64,000 nt of DNA, taken from assembly GCA_032207245.1 (NCBI GenBank), contig CM063510.1, positions 159,120,847 through 159,184,846 on the forward strand, in the 5' to 3' direction. The notes under the pieces are model-generated. The model was not told the DNA's origin. It was given only the letters and a program-made list of their open reading frames with translations, and did not search any database. Position 1 is the first letter of the stretch. Every line of letters begins with the position of its first letter. The stretch is from Pardosa pseudoannulata. Taxonomy: Eukaryota; Arthropoda; Arachnida; Araneae; Lycosidae. Shown here in pieces: positions 1-11,800 of the stretch. Position numbers and translations under genes: made by a program.

Positions 1-66
<66 letters not shown>

Positions 67-68
67 GT
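1..68. repeat. (TA)n then (GTAT)n microsatellite
   Basis: About 25 uninterrupted TA dinucleotides are followed by about three GTAT units. Confidence 0.95.
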
Positions 69-3000
69 AAGTAATAGGACGGACTTCACGATGGGTGGTT
101 GTAGCCATGGCCCATAAAAATACACCGTTTTAGCTAAAGACATTAAGATAACGTTGGGGGACGGGACAAACTGAGGGGTCAGCTAGCATGAAGTTATATG
201 TAAAAGACCCTTAACACCTGGGTCAACACATCGGGTCAAAATCTGTGGGAAAATCTCTAGAAAAATCTGCCTCCGACAGCGTGTATCTCCTTTTTGTTTG
301 GAAATTTCCTAAATTGCCCACTACGGCATTATAGAGTTAAAATTGGTCAGACCCCTTCTTTGAAGACGTAAAACTGTAGCCCCAGTGGTTAACTTAGGTT
401 AATGGTAAAAAAAGGGAAAGCAAAAGGACGAGGGAATTTTTAGCTCTACTTAAGTTTTGAAAACCCTGAGAATTTCCCTTACATATATATATATAATGAT
501 ATATTAACCGAAACTTAATTATAATTGCATTCTAAAATAAAATTCTGACGATTCTATCTGTAAAACGACAACCTCCGATGAGATACCTTTGTTTCTCTTC
601 TAATTGTGGTAACCTTTGGAGACATACATCAAAATTAATTAAAACTTTGCTCAGCTATTCTCATATTTGCCATCCTGTGCATAACTCTGTTACTAAAATA
701 AGGTCACTTATTCTTAAAATTCTCACTGGTTGGCTCACTAGCGCTACACACCACTATAAAACCCAATGTTGAACGTTTTAGAGCGAGAAGCTCTAAAGAT
801 GAGATGTCTCAGTAAATTATTTTTACTTTCAAATTTCGATTATTCCTTATCATGCCTACGGTCGCAATTATCCAGCCTTGATACCAATTTTCATTTGTGG
901 TGGGTCTAAAACATCCATTACAAATATCTACATGTGTGTGTAGTTATAGAAAAGGACGATATAAATTGTTAAACTTTTACCTCAAAATTTAATCTAGCAT
1001 TTTTTGTTTGATTGTAGAAAATGCACATTTAATAAACGAATTTTCTTGTTTCAAATTTTTCAAATTAATTTTTAGATGTATGTTTAAAAAAAAATGTTAT
1101 CTAATATTTAAGGCAACACCTTTTATTTCGAGGTTGTTGTGATACAAAGAGAAGACAAAAATAGAGCGTAAAACCTGGAGAATTTTGTCATATCTGCTAA
1201 GCATTAGTTTTATTTACTTGCATAGAAAGAATTTGCAATAAATATACGATCTCTCAGAGTAAAAGAACACCTAAATAGTCTTTTTCTTCCACGTAAAAAA
1301 AAAAGAGCGAGAGCATTCGAATTAAGGTTCCATATTTAGAACAGGGTAACATAACCATAAACAACCTCCGCAATTTGAAACAGATTGCTGAGAAGATCTG
1401 ATGGCGATCCTGCGTCGAGACTATACCTGTGAAATAATGAATACTTGCCGTTCAGATATTTCAGAAATGGTTTAAGAGAAATAAAAGAAAAATATGCTTT
1501 ACACTATTAAGAAGTACTTCGATGTAGCAAAACTCTCAATAAATTTATCATTCTAAAAGAATGTACCTTTATATAGAGGGGCAATATAATTTATATCTGA
1601 AATAATTCGATTATGGCTGATTTGATATCCTTATTGCACAATCATAAAAAAATTAAACATCAAATTGTTATACTGTCACAGAGGAAATTTGAAAATAGAA
1701 ATATTCAATAAAATTCAGACACCTCAGAAACTTATAAATTGAAAGCAATACGTTGTTTTTGTTTTCTTTTCCTTATTCAGTTTTTCACTTTTAAATTAAG
1801 TATGAATAGTCTAAAGCACGAAAACAATCATTAGTCGTGGATGAAAGGTTTGAAAATAAATAAATAAATAAACATAGAGGTGCTTTAGGGGCTGTCAATA
1901 AAAATGGATCATTATATTTATTACAAAATTTTTCACCCTCAGTTTTTCTATTTTATCAGAGATTTCGAAAGGATCTTCAGAGGGAAACCCTTTAAAAATT
2001 CTCTGATATTTCCCTGTAATTCGCAATTTCTTCCCTGAAAAACTCACACTATTTAATACACAATTAAGTTCAATTCTTTTTTAAAAACTACTTTTAGATA
2101 TAAATTTATATCTTAATAAAATTATGAATTTTAATATAAACCAATAAAATTCCTATACGTTCAAAATTTAAAAATGTTATATTCAGTCTTCACGGTATTT
2201 AGTATAATCTGCATGAAGAACAGACGATTAATTAACTTCATTAAAACAATTATCAAAAAAACTATTCTCTTGCAGTTCCAAATTTGCTTTTTCAAATTTT
2301 ATTTGTACTCAAAGCATCTTAATATATTAATTAAAACATTGTACAATATTATTTTTAAAATTCAATTCGCTCCATGATAGCTTCTTTGATTATTGACATT
2401 TTTTGTTCCAATTTCTTTTTAATCAATTTTGATTTAAAAAAAAAAGGAGCTTCAATTGCCTCGTTTTCTCTATTTTTTTTTTTGTAATTTTAACTGACAA
2501 AATTCATTAATTTTCACTTTTATTCCAAAAAGATCCTTGATTTAAACATATATACATATATTTTAAACAATTTTTTTGGTAATTCCTCCGATATCAGCAT
2601 TACCAAATTTCGCGATAATTTCCAAATTTCAGAGTTGTTGGACATTCTGATCTTAGTCATTAACTCCTGCAAAAAACGTAACTTCACACAGGAAGTTTTG
2701 TCAACAGTACTCCCTGGGCCAAGCTCTCTAGTACTGAGATTGCTATTAATGGTAATGCATCCATCTATGACTATTTTGTTGGCAATAAAATTTTAAAAAA
2801 AAGCAAAAGTATGGGAATGGGGAAAACGAGAGAAAATGCTTGAGTTTAGACGACAAATAAACACAAAATGTGAAGAAAAATGAGAGTACAATCGTAATAC
2901 TTGTGCTTCAAGGAGCGCAAGAACTAAGCAATTAGGGTACTGAAACGTAGCCCAAAGTTAAAAGACAATGAAAAATTATAAACGTAACTTCAGGATCTGT

Positions 3001-4499
3001 TAAAATTTCCTCCCCTTATTTTTCCGGTATTTGAGATATGAAATACCCTCGCTGAGTGATAGGGGGAAAACATGAACATTCATGAGAAAACCATCTTTTA
3101 ACAGGTTTCTTGCTGTAAGGAGTATCGAGGTGACGTTAACATCACACTGTGTGCAAATTTGCTGGCACCGTAAAATACTATTGTTATAAAGAGATTTATC
3201 ATTGTATGTGAAATTACTGTAGCGAAGTTTGTTTATTAGAAAGCCGAATGCAGTCAAAATAAATTACAGGAAATGGAAGATGATATAAAATGCGAAACAT
3301 TTGTAATGAATTTAAATACACACGACTCGATCTTATCCGACTTCGATACTGTAAAACGAAAATGTCTAAATTTATAAAATTACGCATACGCGTGCAAACA
3401 TAACCCAAAGAATAACAGTATACAATATTAATTTAAGAAAATAATGAACGTTATGGATAGCTTTTATGCGCAATGCACTAGACATGCAAGATTCAGGTAA
3501 TAAATATATTTATAGAAAAACAGCAGGTAACCTAGCTTTTTGATATGCAGAAACGATATTGTCAAAGCACAATATAAATGTGTCCATGTCATATATACCT
3601 TACTTGCACTATGTTGATGAGTTACGGGATTTTATATAACTGATCATGGAATTTTTTTCTTACTTAAGAACATTTATTACATTAATTACCTTCAGTTGAA
3701 ACTCACAGCCTATTGATACAATAGCTAAACCAGTGGCTAACCTCTCTTGTATGTCACATATGATACACATTAAAATATATTAAATTCACAAGCTTTTAAA
3801 TAATTTATATCATTCTGTATCACATGTGACATACACGCGTATAAAGCATTAATGTGTATATCATGTGTAATATACAGGATAGGTAGAGATTTAAAATGTA
3901 CAGTTCTTCCGTCTTTTTCCATGCATAATAAATGCTGATGAGATCATTCATGGTAGAATCAAATTATTTATAAGAAATTTCTTTTTCTTCTAAAAGCATA
4001 GAAAATGCACTCGCTTAAAGCGGATTAGAATTTAAACCTAGACAAATTCTGAAATACCCTTTAAAAAATTTAAATAGCAGAAAAATCTATAGATTTTTTT
4101 TTCACACGGAATAAACATGTGTCAAGAAATTTCAGTCATTAACTAGATTAACGAAAAAAACCGGACAGAAACCAAGGGGGACTTCAACTTGTTAAAATAC
4201 GGGTAGAAAGCTAATGAAAATAGTGGAAACCACGTGGTCAGAGCACCTACCTCAAAGCAATCGAAATATCATTCGACCCCTGCATAGCACATTTCTCGGG
4301 AAGAGTACGGCACCAATATAGAGATGACGGGCAAAAGACAAAAAGAGAAGAGTCAAACCCAAGAGATAAGATGTCAATTCAGTCAATCCTGCCGTTCACG
4401 CAATGCATGGGGAGGAAGCATCCAAAAAGTGTATATATTGGCTAGAAAATATTAAAAAACCGAGTGGGTGATGCACACATCAACACAAGAGAAACTGCC
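69..4499. other. No gene seen upstream of FGF
   Basis: AT-rich DNA without conserved coding sequence on either strand. Notable contents are a MITE-like inverted repeat near 3736-3896 and a faint tRNA-like block (4231-4290, gtggtcagagcacc..ttcgacccc) that may be a decayed SINE head. Confidence 0.5.
3736..3896. mobile_element. MITE-like element with ~35-bp imperfect inverted ends
   Basis: The left end (ctaacctctcttgtatgtca) and the reverse complement of the right end (ctacctatcctgtatattac) match over about 35 bp with several mismatches, continuing through catatgatacacatta. The interior is AT-rich and non-coding. No target duplication was verified. Confidence 0.5.
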
Positions 4500-4620
4500 G
4501 CACAAAACGACTACATGACGTCACGTACATCCGGGTCCTGGCACACCGCCAAAACAGAGCGCAGCCGCCCATCTTGCCTGCGATCAAAATCTGAATCAGA
4601 AGAATCCGTCGATAAAATTC
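4500..4620 (+). promoter_or_regulatory. CpG-rich patch with perfect CRE
   Basis: A full palindromic cAMP-response element TGACGTCA lies at 4516-4523. It is followed by a CG-rich segment with gccgcccatcttgcctgcg near 4562-4581, which contains a YY1-like CCATCTTG core. It lies about 1 kb upstream of FGF exon 1 and may be a 5' UTR exon or promoter; no linked exon could be proved. Confidence 0.3.
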
Positions 4621-5131
4621 TATATTGGGATTAATTGTTGCTATTTTAAATAGCTATTAAATGTTAGTAGTATTTGCTTACCTACGAGGGCATGTTAGAA
4701 AAATTCCGAGCTGACACTGATTCTAAAATCACAATGCTTTCACCATGTACTTCGAAATTGAAATTGCTTTAAATTCATTTACGCTCTAATACACAATTGG
4801 CAAATCGGTTTCCTTTTTAGTTTACTTTTTATGCCAGTCATAAGAAAAAACTAAAACCGTTACTTTGAATGTAAGATGGCAAATAAAACTTAAAATCGTA
4901 ATAATTGTCAAATTTATTGCTTTAAGATATTAGAGTAAAATATTAATAAAAATAAAAATAAAATTTTTGTTTCGCCTGGAACGACCGTAAAAAAAAATAA
5001 TATTCAGTATCATTTTAAAAAAGAATGTTTAAACCAATTTATCATGCCTCAACTAAATTATTACTTCAACTAAAAAATCTCAATTCTCATCAAATAGTAT
5101 ATTAAACTTCTACCAAAGAGGGAAAAAGTAA

Positions 5132-5174
5132 AAATCAGCAACATAAAAACTACTAGTTTTTATGTTGCTGATTT
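5132..5174. repeat. Perfect 21-bp inverted repeat, 1-bp centre
   Basis: Arms 5132-5152 and 5154-5174 are exact reverse complements (aaatcagcaacataaaaact and its complement). It could extrude as a cruciform or be the remnant of a foldback MITE. Confidence 0.9.
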
Positions 5175-5479
5175 GACTTCCTCGGTAACATTCATTCCGC
5201 AAATCGTATTGAAAAAAAGTTTAAAAAATCAAGAGTAAATAATGTATTGGACCATTTTGCCTACATTTAAGAAAAATTAATTCCATAAAGTATATAAAAT
5301 TCAATTCCCTGCCCCTCTCTCTCCAATAAAACCACTAACACAGATAGAGTCCCGCAATATAAACATCGGTATATTTCAAATGCGATCAAATTTAAGCCCA
5401 ATATTAACTTTGAGTAAAAAATCAATCTGGCGAAGGTCGAGAAAAATCTTTGCCACATTCCTTTGTAAAAACGGGGTAG

Positions 5480-5602
5480 AGAAGGGAGGTGGGTCACATT
5501 TCGATGCGGCCACCACCCATCGCGCATCGTGGCTCCGCCCAGCCGGGCCTACGTCATCCTCCTCTCCCGGTGACGTCTAACACTTTGTGTCTCTCTCCTC
5601 AG
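5480..5602 (+). promoter_or_regulatory. GC-rich promoter-like stretch before FGF exon 1
   Basis: This is an abrupt CpG-rich block in AT-rich DNA. It contains a GC-box-like gctccgcccag near 5530 and two ACGTCA/TGACGT half CRE sites near 5550 and 5571. It could be the FGF promoter/5' UTR or a GC-rich intron end before the 5602 acceptor; the sequence alone does not decide. Confidence 0.45.
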
Positions 5603-5825
5603 GATCCCAGCAGCAGCAGCGGCGCTCTTGGGCCTCCTCCCAAGATGGCCTCCTCCGAGGATGGTGCCGCCGGCGCGTTCGTCCGGGCCCCGTCTGCCGA
5701 GCCGGACGCAGGCATCCCGGACCACGTTGGTCCCGTCAAGCAGCTGCACAGTGGCACCGGATACAACCTTGTCATCGACACAGAGGGAAAAATCTACGGC
5801 ACCCGGGAACCTTACAACAGCCAAG
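5603..5825 (+). CDS. FGF: FGF exon 1 (coding from 5645)
   Basis: The exon is bounded by a pyrimidine-rich acceptor ending at 5602 (ctctctcctcag) and a donor at 5826 (gtaatg). It encodes residues 1-60 plus one base of codon 61. The start is MASSEDGAAGAFVRAPSAEP, a low-complexity Ala/Ser/Pro-rich lead, followed by the first trefoil strands. It is far more GC-rich than the rest of the gene. If 5602 is a true acceptor, a 5' UTR exon lies upstream; otherwise this is the first exon and transcription starts in the GC-rich stretch before it. Confidence 0.88.
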
Positions 5826-8800
5826 GTAATGGGCCACTAAAAACAGGACCGATTGATATTTCGCAAATTGCTGATAACTTGAACCAAAATATCGGAGATG
5901 TCAGAAACAAAAAGTATCAAAGGAGGTTTATATATAGAGAGAGAGGGATGGGGGAATGATGTGAAGAGAAAACGGGACAACGCTGTGACTAGTTTTCTCT
6001 CACAATCTGAAATAACTAGTTTGGTTTCTACAACATGAAGAGTAGGGTTCGAATAGAGATCTGTTAAAACTTACGAATGTGGAGAATCAAATTGAGGTCT
6101 AACATAACATTAGGCTCTTCGTGTGGCCGACATTGAAAGGTCGTTTGGTTTACCTGCGTTGGTCACTGTGTCCAAATATATCCTTAGTCTGACTTAAAAC
6201 TGCAAACTCTAGTTATCGAGCAATTTTTTTAAAATAGTCTTTTCGTAAAGAACATATTCCGTGTAAGGACAGTTCTCCACTAGATGATAGTTCCTGATCG
6301 CCCACCAAAGTAAAGTTGGTCTGGTCAGTCAGCTAGCTACGGAAAACTTCTACTTATTGCCGATTTTATAGAGTTCTAATATTTGTTTTATCTGTATAAT
6401 AAATTCCTGAAATTCCTTTTGGGGTGGTTGAGTACTAGCCAATTTAGATTCCTCTTTTATATTAGCCTATAGAGAAAATAGTTCTACTTCTGCCTAGTGT
6501 GCTATTAAAGATTTCTTTAAGCAAATTTCACCATGTCATAGAAAATTCTCCAGGATTATACATAACTAAAATTTAAAAAAAAAAGCGAGAAAAATACAAT
6601 TAAAAAAATTGCGAAAATTTTAGTCATACTTTTCTTTGAATGAAAATAACATTCTAACAACATAAATTTTGAAAAAAAAAAAAAAATCTTCACATAAATT
6701 CACAGAAGTAGAACTCTATAGATTCGTACAAGAGGATCTAACCTCCAACCAACTTATTCGAGGAACTTCCCTAACATGCTCTTAAGATGCTTGATTAGGA
6801 TTGTTGGATGTATATTTACAATAGTTAACCAAACCAAACAATGCATTTTTATTCTTAACAATTTACACTGTTGATGGTACCTCAAAAAATTGTTAGTAAT
6901 GAGTCAAAAATCAAACAGAAAATGATTTACTCCTTTATCAATTTCCTCAATAAATCTGAGATATTAACTACTCAAAATTACGCTACCCTGCCAGCTATAA
7001 CTTAACCTTACACTGCATGATATTTTTCTTGAAAAAAGCATGTCTTTGAATACAATGAGAAAACATTAAAAAAATTTTTTAAATAAACTATATTTTTATT
7101 TTTTTAAATAAAATAATGTGTTGCTAAATGGCAACAACATACTAAATAATGAATGAAATTGTGCCAAATGCCATATGGAAATACATTCATCTGAGAAAAA
7201 TTATTTTAAATGACAATAGCTGAAGCAGCTTTTCTTTTTGTAAAAACACAGAGGAAGGGAGCATATCATACAATGTACTCTTGTAAATCCTTTGCAATAA
7301 AACATTTTCCTACATATTGCTACATCCTGTAGCAAATGATCTATTTTGATAAATATCAGATATTTGGGGGCTTCTTTTGAGCACTTTTTTTACTGTTTTT
7401 TAGTTAGCTGTCACTTGTTCTCTTTTTTTAGTGATCTGTCGGTAGTTTCTTTTCACCATCTAAATTAAGTAAACAGGCCTACATGCTTCTATTATTCTAG
7501 ATTATAAAATTTAAAAAAAAAAAGAAAGAATTTGCCTCTAATCAAATTACAAAGAATCAAAAATCAATGTACAATGGGGAAAAAAAAAAAAGGGAAAAAA
7601 AACTAGAGTGAAAAATAAACACAAGCACATGCTTTATATCTAGTGTTGAATTGAGGTGTCCACTGCATCTTTTTTGCATAATTTGCCAAATATCAACATT
7701 ATATATTATGACCTTAATTTTTTTAAATGCTTGTTTTAACATAAAATACCAGAAGATGAATGTTATTTTTATACACATGATTTTTTTTTTCAGTGACATA
7801 AAAAAAATTGTAAATAACCGCAAAATCCAGTCACTAAAATAATTTGAAAAGTCTATTATATGGTTTCTTTTACTATTATACAAGTCACTACTACCATCCA
7901 TGGAAGATAAATGATGATAATTATAAAGATGAAAAATGTTTGCATATCTCATAGCAATTTGGCAACAAGTTGTAGTGTAGGTTTAATTAAATTTGAGGGT
8001 TTAGATACATAAGTGTCACCAAGTTAAGCTGAGTTGAATGAAGTTTAATGGCACTGAATAATTGTGAAAAATATTGTACCAGATTGCTATAGCGCGATTT
8101 CATGCAACATAATAAACGGCTTTAATGCCCTGCCCATTCATTTTCATGCTTACATTAGCCAATAGGCAACCAATAAGCTGCCCTTTTGTTAGAAATTAAA
8201 ACAAGGATCGTCATAAGTTGAGATGGGCACTGCTGCATGAAATCACATTATTAAGTGCAGCTGAAAATAAATTTTTATTGAAAAATTAGTTTAAAGTTTT
8301 TTTTTCATTACTTAAATTAATAGCCTTTATTGGACTCTGGTATACAAGGAAATTAATATATTTAAAAAAAAAAAATTATGAAGTCCATACAAGTCAAATA
8401 AAAAACCAATTTTTACAAATAAATGAAAAACAAAACTTATACTTTGGAAATAATTCCAAAAGGAGGTTTAAAAGGCAATGTAGTAGCACAATATTTAGAA
8501 TTGCCCCCCTAATTATTATCAATCTGATTTAAAAGTAAAAATTCTGAAGTTAGTTGAATTCACAAATTAAATTTCAAATCACGATAATTCACTCAAAAAT
8601 TTATACTACACTAATATTAATTACATAAATTTCTCTGGTGTTTCATGAATCATATTTCAACAAGCTACAACAGCATAAGGTCATAATATAGTCCTACCAA
8701 GGAATTTTAACTTATCAAACGAATCAAGGAACTTAAAATTTGGGAATTTTTAAGGAGCCTCTCGAAATTATTGAATTAAGAGAAACTGATCACATTGAAT

Positions 8801-11800
8801 TTCTCAGGATTACAAGCAAATTAATTTATAATTTAAAAAAACAAAACCCAGAATGAAAATGTTTTTAACTTAAAAAAATAAGACAATTAAAACAAGTAAA
8901 CATTACAGAAAAATTTTTTTAAATGCAGTATAATTTTTCAAGAAAGAGTATGTTTCAAATTTTATGTTAAAATCATCAAGAGAATAATGCTTCTTTAAGA
9001 CATTTATCTTTTAACACTAACACCATTCAAGTAACATTTTATAGCATAATATTTAAAAGCAGGTAGGAAGAGTGTCAACTAGTGCATAAATTTGTGGTGG
9101 TTTTCTCTATGTTCTAACTTGAGGTATTTTATTTCAGCTATAATGGAGGTCACAGCCAGAGAAGGTGGAGAAGTTCAAATTCGAGGGCAACAGTCAAAAT
9201 TTTACCTAGCAATGGATGAAAAGGGAAAAATTTATGCTGAGGTAAGAAATTTCTTACATTTCCATCTTGAATTTACTACTATATTGAATTTTATAAAAGT
9301 TACTCAACTGAAATAATTATATGGTTTACATTCAGCCTTCAATCTGGATAACTAAGGTTCCTAAAATAAAAAATGTATAACAAACTAAAAATGAATAATA
9401 CATGGTATTGAAATTTAATATTGTTAATCAACTTAAGAAATCAAACTGCTATATTTTGCAGTATATCTTTGAACTTAGCTGATAGAAAAATACTAATGAT
9501 TAAAGAAAACCAAGAGATCTACAAAAATATTAAGTACAAGACATTAATAAAATGTTAAATATTTATTGCAAACAATTATGCCATTTCTCCTAGCAATGGA
9601 AGATTGTTGTAGGGGAAAATGATGAAAATTAATAATAAATATTAGCCGTTACACATCAAAACATGACAGCAAACTTCTCCCTACAAGAATGGAAGGGAAA
9701 AAAAACTTGTGTTTGATCAAATATATTTTAATCTTTGTATTTGGACCATCAAATTTTTGTGTTTAATGTTTTGTTTTATAGTTTATCCTCAAACTTAATA
9801 CAGTGGACTCCTCTTAATGTAATCGCAGTTAATGTTAACAATCGCTTGTTATCGAAATCACTTGGTCCCGATTTTTTCTATTGATTTGTATGTTAAAATT
9901 ATCACTTTATGTGATCGTTATATAGGTTATTATGATCAGTTTTCGAACCTTATATTAACTGGCAAAGAAATATTCAAAATATATTCAGAAGAAACCCATT
10001 CTTTTCCTTCCCTTCGCTGTTTGAATTTCCGAGAATTGTCTTCAAACTAGAGAAATGGGGTATCAATGGAGTAGGGTTTGGTTTGGAGTGCTACGGTTTA
10101 CTTTTTTCAACACGAGGGCTAATGAGACCGGGACCTACAGCTTAAAGCCGATTCCGAATGGCTACGAACATCAATGCCACTGTGGGATTCGAACCCACGA
10201 ACTTCATGAAGGCCAGCATCCTAACCATTGGCTACCAATGGAGTACAGAATTAGATGTTTCTGGAATTAAAAGACAATTGTTTTTCTTCGTCTACATTTA
10301 CGTATTCATTTTGGTCTGCATCAACATCCCTGATGCTAATAGCCAATTTGGTGGCCATGGCCTACGGTGCCAATTTTCGCTTTCGAGACCAGGGGCCCTG
10401 GAATGCAAAGCATTTGTCCCAGTGAGGTGGTCATCCTTACACGGAACCCCCAGTGTTTAGTTTCCAAGTATGCTTGGTCCTCAGTTTGTCTACCTGCTAA
10501 AGGGATGAAAACATTAGTCAAGCTTGTCCAGCCCAAGAATAATTATTGTTATTAACATTGTTATTATAATTACTGCCTATTTTACAATTTTAGATAAATT
10601 TTTAAAGCTTGTGTTTAAAACCTAACTTTTAATACATTAGGGCATATTTTGAAAATTGAATTTTTTTTCTGTATATCAAAAAGTTGTAGTTTAGTTAATC
10701 TAAATTTAACTGTACTTTATATTCAGTACAATCAAATTGTTTTATAAAGTCACTAAGCTAAACCCTTGATTGATAAAACAATTCATAAAAATTTATAATT
10801 TACAATCAAAATATTCATTTTCTCCAGAAACCCAGATTAATTTTTCATGGTTTATAATGAGAGCTGATCATTTTGTCCAGCAGAAAATAGTCCATGGTAT
10901 AGTGGCTAAAACTGGCAAAAACATGGTATCATACAACTTTTCAATAGTATTAAGTTACTAATCGTATTTTATTTAAAATAAGCAAAACAAAGAATTTCTA
11001 TGAATAAGTATTTCTACACATAACTGTTTAGAAATGAAACGTTCTGAAAAAAAATTATGCTTTTAATTTTATATCTACACTACCTTATCCGTGCAACTTA
11101 CAGGTTTGAATAAAAATTCTAAATTAAATGTTAATAAAAAACATATATAAATTAAATCAACCCTCCTTAAATTGACCAGGTGAGTATCTCACATTCCTCA
11201 AAAAGTAAAACCAAAAAAGCCCAGCAAAGTAATCCTTTTGCACCAGTTATACAAGTTGTTACAACTTCATTTTCTCTTTTTATTTCTACTGGGTCTTAGC
11301 CATTTATTTTCTTTGTGTTTCCCCCATGATACACAGTGTAATAAGGTCTATTCTTTTTATTTTATCAAAGTTTTTTTTTATCAAAGTGAGGAAAAATTTT
11401 GTTTAAAACAAATTGTCTATTCATTCCATATGAAAGAACAGCAAAATAAAATAGATATTGAAAAAATGAGGTAATGACAAAAAAGTTATGGAAGAAATGA
11501 AAACACTCAGTTATAAATTATGGTATACAGTTATTATATAATCAGAATATTTATTTCTGAAACAATATGCACTGTAAAACTCTGAATCCAATAAATCCCT
11601 ATATTAAGAAATAATTGGATAAAAATAATACCAAATATAAATTCAACTGTAACTTAGTATTTGAATTGAAATATTTAAAGAATGAAACTTATACTACAAT
11701 TATTATGGAACAGAAGTAATACAGCCGTTCTTGAAGCATTTTTGCCTTTGGCAACCAGAAAGGCATAAGCTTGCATATATAATAAATGAAATCAAATATA

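Noticed and set aside
5549..5829. Several overlapping frames on both strands in FGF exon 1
   Set aside because: These are shadows of the GC-rich exon; only the FGF frame joins exons 2 and 3.
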